Of a DNA stretch of 64,000 nucleotides, positions 51,357 to 59,080 are shown in pieces (the stretch's first letter is position 1; every line of letters begins with the position of its first letter). The notes beneath the pieces were generated by a model that was given only the letters and a program-made list of their open reading frames with translations, was not told where the DNA came from and did no database searches. The translations under genes were made by a program, and so were the position numbers. Origin of the DNA: Nocardia camponoti (lineage in GTDB: Bacteria; Actinomycetota; Actinomycetes; Mycobacteriales; Mycobacteriaceae); NCBI RefSeq assembly GCF_014646135.1, contig NZ_BMMW01000002.1:1178001-1242000 (forward strand), written 5' to 3'.

Positions 51357-53732
51357 TTAGATCATGTCCTTGTCGCTCATCCACTTCAGCACCGGCCAGC
51401 CGAGTAGCACGGGAATCCAGCAGGTCAGGACGCGGTAGAGCAGCACGGCGGGCACCGCGACCTCGGCTGGCACACCGAAGGCGGCGAGACCACCGATGAG
51501 CGCGGCTTCGACAGCGCCAACACCGCCGGGCGTGGGTGCGGCCGACGCGAGCGAGCCGCCAATCATCGTCACGATGGTGACGGCGACGAAATCCGTTCCG
51601 CCACCGAATGCTTCGACGCTGACCCACAATGCGAAGGCCTGGCCGAGGGTGATCGTCGCGCAGGCCAGGATGATGACGCTGAAGCGTTTGGGGTTGCGCG
51701 CCAGGTCAGTGAGCTCGCGAACAACTTCCTTAACCTGTGGTCGGACGGAGTGATTGACCCAGTGTCGCAGCTTGGGCACCAGGACAAACAGCCCGATAAA
51801 GCCAACGCCGACGCCACCTACGAGGTAGAGGACGGTCGCGTCTGGGACGATGTGGGCAAGATTCGACGACGTTCCCGCGACGATCGAAAACAGCACAAGC
51901 AGCGACAAATGCGTCACGACCTGCACGGTTTGTTGCAGCGCGACGGCGGCGGTCGCGCGCGTTGTCGTCAGCCCCCCGGACTGCTGCAAGTACCGCACGC
52001 TCAACGCGAGCCCACCGACGCCTGCCGGAGTTGTCGTCGCGACGAAGGTGTTGGCGAGTTGTTCGAGCGTCATCCAACGAAGCTTGACCGGGTAGCCAGC
52101 ACACGCGTTGAGGCCGAGCGCGGCCCCGACGTAGGTCGCGGCCGAAATTCCAAGTCCGCCGAGCGCCCACCACCAGTTGATGTGGCGGAGCTGGCTAAAG
52201 AACGTCGGAACCTGGCTGATGAAGGGGTACGCCACGTAGACGAGCGCGACGAGCAAGATCAACTGAATGATCTGCTTGCGACTAAACCGCGTGACCTGGG
52301 CTGTCTTGATCTGGTCATGCCCGGTCTGGTCGCGCACCTCTTGCGATGCCTTCTGAACGTCTTTGTGCCAGTGGGGAATTGACCTGCGAATCCCAGTTGG
52401 CATCGCCGAGCGCGTCAAGCGGCGGGCCGCCGAAACCACCGCGTTCTCACCAAGCACCTCAATCGCCGACGCGACCGCGACCTTGCTGCCGAACAACGAC
52501 GTCGCGGTCACGAGCAGTTGCGCGATGTCTGAGTTGCGTTGCACGTCGCCCGAACCGAACTCGGCGGCTGCGAACCCGCCAAAGAGCGTGTCGCCGTGCT
52601 TAATTCGAATCAGATCAGGTTGCAGGTCGCCGAGCGTGATCTGGTTGCGATGCAGGTCTGCCATCGCGCGCCACACGCCGGGCAGCACGTCGGACTTGTG
52701 ATCGGCGAGACGCGTGCCTTCAGGGACGGTGTGCGCGTAGAGCATCCAGCCACGGTCGAGCGCGGCGACGGTGAAGTGGCTGCAATCGGCTTTGCCGAGG
52801 TCGCCGATCGCGATGCCCATCAGCGCCCGATGCTCGACGGCGCGTTGCATCGACCCGTGCAGCGGCGCGGTTTCGCTCGGACGGAACGTGATCAGCCGCC
52901 AAAGTTGGCGCATCGCACCGAAACTGCGTTGGTTCTTGCCGTACATTTCGACGACGATTTCGCCGGCTGGCTCGGCAACAGCGGTCGCGAGCAGCAGCGG
53001 TCCGCGTCCTGCCGGATGTACGACGGTGAAGCCTTGGACGGTGAAGCCGCGTCGCGCGAGGACGCGAACGGCCGCGTCGAGCGGCACCTCAAGCGCGGGC
53101 GTGCCTACGAGCCACACGATGATCGCGCCGACGAGCCAGCCGACCGCGAGCCCGAGCATCGCGCGAGCGGGCACGACCGAGCTCACAACGAGGTGAATCG
53201 GTGCGAACATTAAGAGCAGGAACCACATCCAGCGACGTGGTCGCGTTGGCAACCACGGGCTCGACACCGTGAGCATCGCGGCGAGCATCGCGATCCAACG
53301 CGGGTCGTCGAGGAATTGGCCGAGGAAGGTATCGAGTCGATCGGGCACTTGCAGGTGCCATTTCGGCGTCGACAGGCCAGTACCCGTAAACGAGAGCGCT
53401 AGTACCGCGAGCCAGCCCGCCGCCGCGTAACCTGCCAGCAGTTTCCACTGGCGTCGCAACACCAATTCGATGAAAATCGCGAACGGCAGCGCCAGGATCA
53501 GCATGCCGTAGATCAGGTAGACCATGTTCGACTGCTCGGGGTTGAGGAACCCCACGATGTTGGAAACCGACTCTTCGAGCGCGAGCCATTCCGGGCGCGT
53601 GATGAGCGATCCGGTGATCACGATGGCGACCGACAAGATCGCGAGCACAACGCGAATGATGTCGCTGGTACGCCGGATCAGCGGTTGAAGAAGACTTCCC
53701 GATACCGGGATCTCCCGACCGTCAACGCGCAT
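51357..53732 (-). CDS. LPG-synthase-TM (UPF0104) membrane protein with internal kinase-like domain
   Basis: 791 aa. Three parts: N-terminal membrane region of ~6 helices (about 25-215); a cytosolic region (about 225-480) with a protein-kinase-like catalytic loop (WRAMADLHRNQITLGDLQPDLIRIKHGDTLFGGF, similar to HGDLKPDNI ... DFG but altered); then the lysylphosphatidylglycerol synthase TM region of ~8 helices (about 500-790), with NTFVATTTPAGVGGLALSVRYLQQSGG and SAAPTPGGVGAVEAALIGGL, the two family signatures. It lacks the C-terminal aminoacyl-transferase domain, so it is not an MprF synthase; more likely a lipid flippase or translocase with a pseudokinase sensor. The assignment of function is inference. 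Confidence 0.82.
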   Translation of the reverse strand: MRVDGREIPVSGSLLQPLIRRTSDIIRVVLAILSVAIVITGSLITRPEWLALEESVSNIVGFLNPEQSNMVYLIYGMLILALPFAIFIELVLRRQWKLLAGYAAAGWLAVLALSFTGTGLSTPKWHLQVPDRLDTFLGQFLDDPRWIAMLAAMLTVSSPWLPTRPRRWMWFLLLMFAPIHLVVSSVVPARAMLGLAVGWLVGAIIVWLVGTPALEVPLDAAVRVLARRGFTVQGFTVVHPAGRGPLLLATAVAEPAGEIVVEMYGKNQRSFGAMRQLWRLITFRPSETAPLHGSMQRAVEHRALMGIAIGDLGKADCSHFTVAALDRGWMLYAHTVPEGTRLADHKSDVLPGVWRAMADLHRNQITLGDLQPDLIRIKHGDTLFGGFAAAEFGSGDVQRNSDIAQLLVTATSLFGSKVAVASAIEVLGENAVVSAARRLTRSAMPTGIRRSIPHWHKDVQKASQEVRDQTGHDQIKTAQVTRFSRKQIIQLILLVALVYVAYPFISQVPTFFSQLRHINWWWALGGLGISAATYVGAALGLNACAGYPVKLRWMTLEQLANTFVATTTPAGVGGLALSVRYLQQSGGLTTTRATAAVALQQTVQVVTHLSLLVLFSIVAGTSSNLAHIVPDATVLYLVGGVGVGFIGLFVLVPKLRHWVNHSVRPQVKEVVRELTDLARNPKRFSVIILACATITLGQAFALWVSVEAFGGGTDFVAVTIVTMIGGSLASAAPTPGGVGAVEAALIGGLAAFGVPAEVAVPAVLLYRVLTCWIPVLLGWPVLKWMSDKDMI

Positions 53733-53793
53733 AGGCGCACGATACTGGGTTGCCGTGCCGGTAGGGTTTGCGGGCTGGCGGGGTGTCGGCCCC

Positions 53794-54735
53794 TTATTTT
53801 GGGGCTTGACGTGCGGTTGCGCGACGATCGTGGCTAGGGATTACCCGAATTGTCGGTGGTAGCGCGTGTAGGCGATGGATTACTTCGAACGTCGCGTCGC
53901 GGTCGGCGTCGACGAGTTCGCCGGGCATCGGCGCCTTTTCCCGCAGCAGGCGAATTTGTAGCGACGACCAAACCGCGTCGCCAGCGAGGAGGATTCGGCG
54001 GTCACCTTCGACCGCGAGTAGCACGCCGACGCTGCCTGGGGTGTGACCGCCGAGGTCGACGATGATCACCGAGCCGTCGCCGAACAGATCGTGGCTCGCG
54101 CGGAAGGTGAGCACGGGCGGGCCGGTGAGTTCGTAAAGGTCGAAGACGCGGCCGCGTAGTGGCCCGCGCGCGACGCCGAGCGGGGCGTGCGGGGTGGTCA
54201 TCGCCCAGGTGTATTCGGCGGCGGGCACGCGAATGGGCACCCAGCCGGGGATTTCGTACAGGCCCGATACGTGGTCCCAATGCAGGTGCGTTGGGAGGAC
54301 GAAGTCGAGGTCGGCGCTGGTGAGCCCGACCGTCGCGAGGATGTCGGTGAGCCCGGTGACCGGGCGATCTGGGCCGACGAAATGCCCCATCGGGAAGGGC
54401 AATTCGGGCAGGACACGCTCATGCACGCCCGCGCAAAGGGCGGGGTCGACGAGGAACGTGGCTTCGGGATGCCGCACGACGAAGGTAGACATGCCCATCA
54501 CCGTCGAACCGAGCGAGGCCACACCTTCGGTGATCACCGAGGTTGGCGCCGACAGCGTTGCCTGCGTGAGGGCGGTGAACTCGACCGTGGTTTCTGCCTT
54601 GGGCGGTGGCACGTATTCGAGGTTGGCGAGAAACTCATGGTCGACGCGCCGGGGCCGGACGATGCGCTGCGCGGTGTTTACCGTTGCGGCGCAACAGGTG
54701 AGAATCGTCGATAACATCGCCGTGCGCTCACCCAT
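53794..54735 (-). CDS. Metallo-beta-lactamase-fold hydrolase
   Basis: 313 aa from ATG 54735 (GTG 54744 possible). MBL motifs complete: THLHWDH (HxHxDH), GGHTPGS, LLAGDAV (bridging Asp) and IPSHD. Binds two metal ions and hydrolyses ester/thioester/lactone-type bonds. The N-terminal ~45 residues (STILTCCAATVNTAQRIVRPRRVDHEFLANLEY) include a short hydrophobic stretch and could form an anchor. Sequence type is the N-acyl-homoserine-lactonase-like/glyoxalase II-like branch; real substrate unknown. Confidence 0.87.
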   Translation of the reverse strand: MGERTAMLSTILTCCAATVNTAQRIVRPRRVDHEFLANLEYVPPPKAETTVEFTALTQATLSAPTSVITEGVASLGSTVMGMSTFVVRHPEATFLVDPALCAGVHERVLPELPFPMGHFVGPDRPVTGLTDILATVGLTSADLDFVLPTHLHWDHVSGLYEIPGWVPIRVPAAEYTWAMTTPHAPLGVARGPLRGRVFDLYELTGPPVLTFRASHDLFGDGSVIIVDLGGHTPGSVGVLLAVEGDRRILLAGDAVWSSLQIRLLREKAPMPGELVDADRDATFEVIHRLHALPPTIRVIPSHDRRATARQAPK

Positions 54736-54781
54736 GCCTGCCACTGTGCCACCTCGACGCGGGGTGTGCCATTTCGCGGTA

Positions 54782-55168
54782 CTACTCGCGGCCCATCAGC
54801 CGGTCGGTTTCGCGGCGTTCACGCTTCGTCGGGCGACCCGCACCACGGGCGCGTTGCGGGATCGACGCGAGCACTTCCTTCGGTGGCGGCGGCGGGCTTC
54901 GGTCGATCATGCACGTCGCGGCAACCGGCGGGCCAACTCGTTTGTGGATGATCTGTTCGACAACGACGATGCGTTCGATTCCCGCGTGCCGAATGCGGAT
55001 TTCGTCGCCGTGCCGAACGGGCTGCGCGGGTTTGGCGGTAACGCCATTGACGCGCACATGCCCGGCGCGACATGCCTCAGCGGCGGCCGAGCGGGTCTTG
55101 AAAAGCCGAACCGCCCAGGTCCACGCGTCGACGCGGGCCTGAGCGGTTGAGCGAACTACTGGGGGCAC
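54782..55168 (-). CDS. S4-domain RNA-binding protein (Hsp15-like)
   Basis: 128 aa from GTG 55168. S4 domain: RVDAWTWAVRLFKTRSAAAEACRAGHVRVNGVTAKPAQPVRHGDEIRIRH, followed by ERIVVVEQIIHKRVGPPVAATCMIDRS and a basic tail ending KRERRETDRLMGRE. Hsp15-like proteins bind stalled 50S-nascent-chain complexes. It starts 2 bp after the NlpC/P60 stop in the same direction, which suggests cotranscription. Cytosolic. Confidence 0.87.
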   Translation of the reverse strand: MPPVVRSTAQARVDAWTWAVRLFKTRSAAAEACRAGHVRVNGVTAKPAQPVRHGDEIRIRHAGIERIVVVEQIIHKRVGPPVAATCMIDRSPPPPPKEVLASIPQRARGAGRPTKRERRETDRLMGRE

Positions 55169-55170
55169 CC

Positions 55171-55797
55171 CTAGACGATACGGCGAGCCGTAACTACGTC
55201 GTCGGCGCTGAGGTGCGTGTAGGAAACCGGGGTGCCGGACTGCACGGCGTTGAGGAGCTTGCCGTCGCCAGCGTAGATGCCAACGTGGCCGCCACCGTTG
55301 GTGATGACGATGTCGCCGGCCTGGAGGTTCTGGAACGCGACGGGAGCGCCAACGTGGGACTGCTCGAAGCTGGTACGCGGCAGTTCGACACCGGCCTGGC
55401 GGTAAGCCCACTGCACGAGGCCGGAGCAGTCGAAGCTCTGCGGGCCAGCAGCGCCCCAGTTGTAGGAAGCGCCGAGCTTGGTGCGCGCCGCATCGAGGGC
55501 AACGGCACCAGCGGACTGCTGCTGGGTCTGGAACGGGTTTTCGAAGGTGATGCCGGGGGCAGGAGCCGCCTGGTTCTGCGGCGCGACCATCGACTGGAAC
55601 TGCTTGTTGAGTTCCTGTGCGGGGGCGTCGAACTCAGGCGGAACATCGAAGTTTCCGAGACCGGGAATGTTGATCGTGCCAGCCATAGCGTTGACGGCGG
55701 GCATGGCACCCGTCGATGCGGCAACGGCACCCAGAACGAGGGCACCCTTGACCGAGTTGGGCACGCGTGAATCTCGCTGCAAGCTGTGTTTACCCAC
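55171..55797 (-). CDS. NlpC/P60 peptidoglycan endopeptidase
   Basis: 208 aa, GTG start. Signal-type N-terminus (VKGALVLGAVAASTGAMPAVNAMA), a ~60-residue linker, and a C-terminal NlpC/P60 domain (about 96-208): catalytic Cys in SFDCSGLVQWAYRQAGVELPRTS, His in GGGHVGIYAGDG, third polar residue in the following strand. Cleaves D-Glu/mDAP-type peptide stems outside the cell, similar to the small RipD/RipC-like hydrolases of mycobacteria. The 200-bp region upstream contains one 7-bp hairpin (55941-55958) but I cannot assign a riboswitch. Confidence 0.92.
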   Translation of the reverse strand: MGKHSLQRDSRVPNSVKGALVLGAVAASTGAMPAVNAMAGTINIPGLGNFDVPPEFDAPAQELNKQFQSMVAPQNQAAPAPGITFENPFQTQQQSAGAVALDAARTKLGASYNWGAAGPQSFDCSGLVQWAYRQAGVELPRTSFEQSHVGAPVAFQNLQAGDIVITNGGGHVGIYAGDGKLLNAVQSGTPVSYTHLSADDVVTARRIV

Positions 55798-56004
55798 CGA
55801 GACGAGTCTCCGATCTTGCTACTCTCCCGCCCTCGAAATCGCCTGGCGCAGCGATCTTTATAGGCAGTAACTCCAGTGGCGCCGTTTCTCTGACGAAGCG
55901 ACAGACTCCACTAGGTCACGAGAAGATTACGACGTGAGACCTTCGCTGTCCAGCGAAGCGCGCAAGTTGTTTTCCTCAAAACCTCGAAACCGCAGGACAA
56001 TCGC

Positions 56005-56265
56005 TTAGTCCCGGCGTGTCGCAATGGCCGCTTCGAGCGCCGCGATACGTGCGCGGGCCTCGGTGAGCTCCACTTCCATCGAGCCGAGCCGACTCACGAT
56101 CGGACCGAGCGCGAGCGCGGCGAGGTGCAGCGGGTTGTAACCCTGATCGACCGCGGCAAGCAATCCCGCGTGCAGCACCTTGGTTCGGTGTGCGGTGTCG
56201 GGGATCGGCCATTCGGCGACCATCTCGTTGAGTTGGAGTTCGGGCGTGACCGTCTCGTCAGACAT
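56005..56265 (-). CDS. Small conserved-looking hypothetical protein
   Basis: 86 aa, ATG 56265. Helical, no TM, no known motif: ETVTPELQLNEMVAEWPIPDTAHRTKVLHAGLLAAVDQGYNPLHLAALALGPIVSRLGSMEVELTEARARIAALEAAI. The C-terminal third is a heptad coiled coil. Codon use fits a real gene. Unknown function. Confidence 0.65.
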   Translation of the reverse strand: MSDETVTPELQLNEMVAEWPIPDTAHRTKVLHAGLLAAVDQGYNPLHLAALALGPIVSRLGSMEVELTEARARIAALEAAIATRRD

Positions 56266-56352
56266 AGCTAGAAGTATGGGCCGAATCGGGAGTTACCTGA
56301 CGGCAACTCACTTGTCACGCAACAACGGGCGTAAACCGAAAAGATCGGTTAT

Positions 56353-56386
56353 TGTGGTGGAGATCACGTTGTGTGGTGAGTCACAC
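56353..56386. promoter_or_regulatory. Two CRP-like or palindromic sites upstream of the 96-aa gene
   Basis: TGTGG-N6-TCACG (56353-56368, eight of ten matches to a CRP site) and the palindrome GTGTG-GTGAGT-CACAC (56371-56386), 87-120 bp upstream of the ATG at 56473. Confidence 0.35.
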
Positions 56387-56472
56387 GACTCGGTGCAGTG
56401 CGGCCCGGGGATTTTTGGGCGTGCCAGTGATCCGACGAGTCGGTATGCCCGCCATATACACAGGAGGTAACG

Positions 56473-56763
56473 ATGACACGCAGCGATATCGTGGAACTGC
56501 GCTACGCGGTCGGTCAGCTCCGGCAATCCATCGGCGCACTGCGCTCCAACTATGGCGATGCGGCCACCGTGCGCAGGCTGGAGAACGACCTCGAACGGCT
56601 CGTCATCGATGCCGATGAGTTCGAGCACACCCCGCCACCAGAGGTGTCAACCCCGCGCAGGTCAGAACCGATCTACGTGCCCGACAGCAAGTCGGATGAG
56701 GCGGCGTGGATGGGTGCCCAAGACGAAGGGCTCGGGTTTCACTCGCGGCCACGTACTAAGTAA
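56473..56763 (+). CDS. Small hypothetical protein (DUF-type actinobacterial)
   Basis: 96 aa with a strong AGGAGGT site. Helical N-terminus (SDIVELRYAVGQLRQSIGALRSNYGDAATVRRLENDLERLVIDADEFE) followed by a loop-rich C-terminus (PIYVPDSKSDEAAWMGAQDEGLGFHSRP). Cytosolic, unknown function. Isolated gene with its own terminator. Confidence 0.75.
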   Translation: MTRSDIVELRYAVGQLRQSIGALRSNYGDAATVRRLENDLERLVIDADEFEHTPPPEVSTPRRSEPIYVPDSKSDEAAWMGAQDEGLGFHSRPRTK

Positions 56764-56773
56764 GTGACTCGAT

Positions 56774-56806
56774 GCTGGGCGGGCTAACTCGGTTAGCCCG
56801 CCCAGC
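56774..56806. terminator. Bidirectional terminator between the 96-aa gene and the thiolase-like gene
   Basis: 15-bp perfect stem (56774-56788 with 56792-56806), 3-base loop, between two convergent genes. Short pyrimidine run on the right. Confidence 0.8.
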
Positions 56807-56812
56807 GTCCTT

Positions 56813-58006
56813 CTATCCCGCTCGGTGGCGGCCGAGTCGGCGTGGGCCGCGTCCCGGCGGTCGAGCGCCGTGGAAACGTGCTCCACGCGGTGCCTCTTCG
56901 GGTTCGTCAGCAGCAGATTCGAATAGCGCGGCAATGCCGTGGTCGGGGCCGAGCGTGATGGCTTCAAGGCCGAAGCGGCCGCCGCTGCGTTCTAGTTCGT
57001 GCAGCATCGTCGTCATGATTCGCAGGCCGGTCGCGCCTGCCGGGTGGCCAAGTGCCAGGTCCGATCCGTTCACGTTCAGGCGTTCGAGCGGGTCGATTTC
57101 CCATTCATTCGCCAGTGCCAACACTTCTACCGCGTAGCCCTCGTTCACTTCGAGCAGGTCGATGTCGCCGAGGCGGAAACCGGTGCGCGCCAACAGCTTT
57201 GACACCGCCGGCGCCGCACCCAGCGCGGGGCCAGCGCCATCGCAACCGGCAGCCGCCCAGCCAGCGAGGTAACCGATGGGCGTCAGCCCGAGCTCGTCGA
57301 GTCGGTCCTCGCCAACAACCAGGCACGCCGATGCGCCAAGCCGGTGCGTGCTCATATTGCCGACCGTCACCACGCCGGCGTCGAGCAACGGACGCAGGCC
57401 AGCGAGGGTGCGCATGGTGAGGTCTTCGCGCACGCCTTCATCGCGTCGAATTTGCAGGTCAGGAAGATGTTGTGCCACGCCGACCGGCACGATTTCGGCG
57501 GCGAACGCGCCTTGGCGCCACGCGCGTGCCGCCTTGCGGTGACTCGCGATGGCGAACTCGTCGGCGGCGACGCGGTCGATGCCGTAGTAGTGGGCGAGCC
57601 GTTCGGCGTTGTGCAGTCCCGCGCTGCCACCGGGCGGGCCAGGCTGGACGGTCACGCATTCGACGCCGCCCGCGACGACGACGTCGGCGGCTCCGGTCTG
57701 CACCATCATCGCCGCCGTCAAGACCGCTTGCAGTCCGCTGCCGTGCCGGTCGGTCAAAAAGCCGGGGACGGCGAAGGGTAGTCCCGCGTCGCGGGCGGCG
57801 AGCGCGCCTAGCGCTGGCACATCAAGCTGATCGGGGTCGACGCACGTCATCGCGACGTCTTCGATGTGTAGCGGGTCGATTCCTGACCGCTCGATTACCG
57901 CCGAAAGCACTGTGGTCGCCAGCCATTGCGCTGGCATGCCCGCCAACGCGCCACCGTCGACGCCACTTGGCGTACGGACTGGCGCGACGATCGCCGCTCT
58001 TCTCAT
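56813..58006 (-). CDS. Thiolase-fold protein lacking both catalytic cysteines
   Basis: 397 aa from ATG 58006. The overall thiolase layout is clear: MRRAAIVAPVRTPSG start, ADVVVAGGVECVT, ERLAHYYGIDRVAADEFAIASHRKAARAW, GNMSTHRLGASACLVV, LLEVNEGYAVEVLAL and LALGHPAGATGLRIMTTML (catalytic His kept). But the nucleophile site reads TDRHGSGLQAV, with His at the position of the usual Cys (residue 88), and the C-terminal CxGxG loop reads TLGPDHGIA without Cys. Normal thiolase chemistry is therefore unlikely; it may be a partner/regulatory subunit or carry a different activity. It ends with a basic Arg/Gly-rich tail. Confidence 0.83.
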   Translation of the reverse strand: MRRAAIVAPVRTPSGVDGGALAGMPAQWLATTVLSAVIERSGIDPLHIEDVAMTCVDPDQLDVPALGALAARDAGLPFAVPGFLTDRHGSGLQAVLTAAMMVQTGAADVVVAGGVECVTVQPGPPGGSAGLHNAERLAHYYGIDRVAADEFAIASHRKAARAWRQGAFAAEIVPVGVAQHLPDLQIRRDEGVREDLTMRTLAGLRPLLDAGVVTVGNMSTHRLGASACLVVGEDRLDELGLTPIGYLAGWAAAGCDGAGPALGAAPAVSKLLARTGFRLGDIDLLEVNEGYAVEVLALANEWEIDPLERLNVNGSDLALGHPAGATGLRIMTTMLHELERSGGRFGLEAITLGPDHGIAALFESAADEPEEAPRGARFHGARPPGRGPRRLGRHRAG

Positions 58007-58249
58007 GGACACGTCCAAGCTCTGTTCTTGATCCCTATCGGTTGCTTGGCACAGCGCACCACAGGTTTGTTGCCACTGAATGACAGCCGATTACTAACCG
58101 CGACTGTGAGCGAGATCACTACCAATGCGCCGGGTCGAGTTCCTCGTGACCCACCGTTACCTGTCAGACCTTCGGCGTATGGTGGCCTACATCACAAACC
58201 CAAGGGGCTGGTAATAACGCCTTCCCCCAACGGCTTACCGGAGGCATCC
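58007..58249. promoter_or_regulatory. Divergent thiolase/sdh region with CRP-like site
   Basis: A near-consensus CRP/GlxR site TGTGA-GCGAGA-TCACT (58105-58120) lies 130 bp upstream of the sdh membrane subunit start. Regulation by cAMP-CRP is inferred from sequence only. Confidence 0.5.
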
Positions 58250-59068
58250 GTGAGTGCCGCACCCACCGCCGGTCACGGCGTCTTCTCCAAAACGCGCGCG
58301 CACATCACCGCGCGCACGCTGCGCACCGATCGGTGGTGGCTGCCACCACTACTTACCGCGCTCGGGCTAGCGGCGTTCGTCGGCTACGCGACGGTGCGCT
58401 CGTTCGTGCGCACTGCCTACTGGGTGCCCGAATACCACTACCTTTCGCCGTTCTACTCACCGTGTTTGAGCGAATCGTGCGTGCCAGGGTCAAGCCACTT
58501 CGGTACGCCAATTCCCGCGCTGCCCATGTGGATTCCGCTCGGGTTCGTCGTGCTGCCGTTCCTGCTTGGGTTCCGGCTCACCTGCTACTACTACCGCAAG
58601 GCCTATTACCGCTCGATCTGGTTGTCGCCGCCCGCATGTGCGGTTGCTGAGCCACACGCGCAATACACAGGCGAGTCGAGAATGCCGCTGCTGCTACAGA
58701 ATTCGCATCGCTGGTTCTTCTACTTCGCGCTCGCGGTTTCGGCGATCAACACCTACGACGCCGTGACCGCGTTCCACGGCAGTGGTGGTGGATTCGGCTT
58801 CGGTCTCGGCAACGTGATTCTTACAATCAACGTGATTTTGCTGTGGTGCTACACGATTTCGTGCCACTCATGCCGTCACGTTGTCGGCGGACGGCTCAAA
58901 CATTTCTCCGCGCACCCGGTGCGCTATCGCATGTGGACCATCGTTTCCAAGCTCAACACCCGCCACATGCTGCTTGCGTGGACCACACTCGCCACCCTCG
59001 CGATCACCGATTTCTACATCATGTTGGTCGCCTCGCACACCATCTCGGACCTGCGCTTTATCAACTAA
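58250..59068 (+). CDS. Succinate dehydrogenase/fumarate reductase membrane anchor subunit (Rv0249c-like)
   Basis: 272 aa from GTG 58250 with GGAGG 5 bases upstream; this length matches Rv0249c. Five or six TM helices (LLTALGLAAFVGYATVRSF; MWIPLGFVVLPFLLGFRLTCYYY; WFFYFALAVSAINTYDAV; FGLGNVILTINVILLWCYTI; and a final one). Conserved HSCRHVVGG and ISCHSC histidines and cysteines fit heme or quinone binding. It holds the flavoprotein and iron-sulfur subunits at the membrane. First gene of the sdh operon, 12 bp before the next. Confidence 0.9.
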   Translation: MSAAPTAGHGVFSKTRAHITARTLRTDRWWLPPLLTALGLAAFVGYATVRSFVRTAYWVPEYHYLSPFYSPCLSESCVPGSSHFGTPIPALPMWIPLGFVVLPFLLGFRLTCYYYRKAYYRSIWLSPPACAVAEPHAQYTGESRMPLLLQNSHRWFFYFALAVSAINTYDAVTAFHGSGGGFGFGLGNVILTINVILLWCYTISCHSCRHVVGGRLKHFSAHPVRYRMWTIVSKLNTRHMLLAWTTLATLAITDFYIMLVASHTISDLRFIN

Positions 59069-59080
59069 GGAGCTTCACCG

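Noticed and set aside
55798..56004. Possible c-di-AMP (ydaO) riboswitch upstream of the NlpC/P60 gene
   Set aside because: Such genes often have one, but I could not find the conserved GGGAACC-type core or paired stems; only one 7-bp hairpin is clear.
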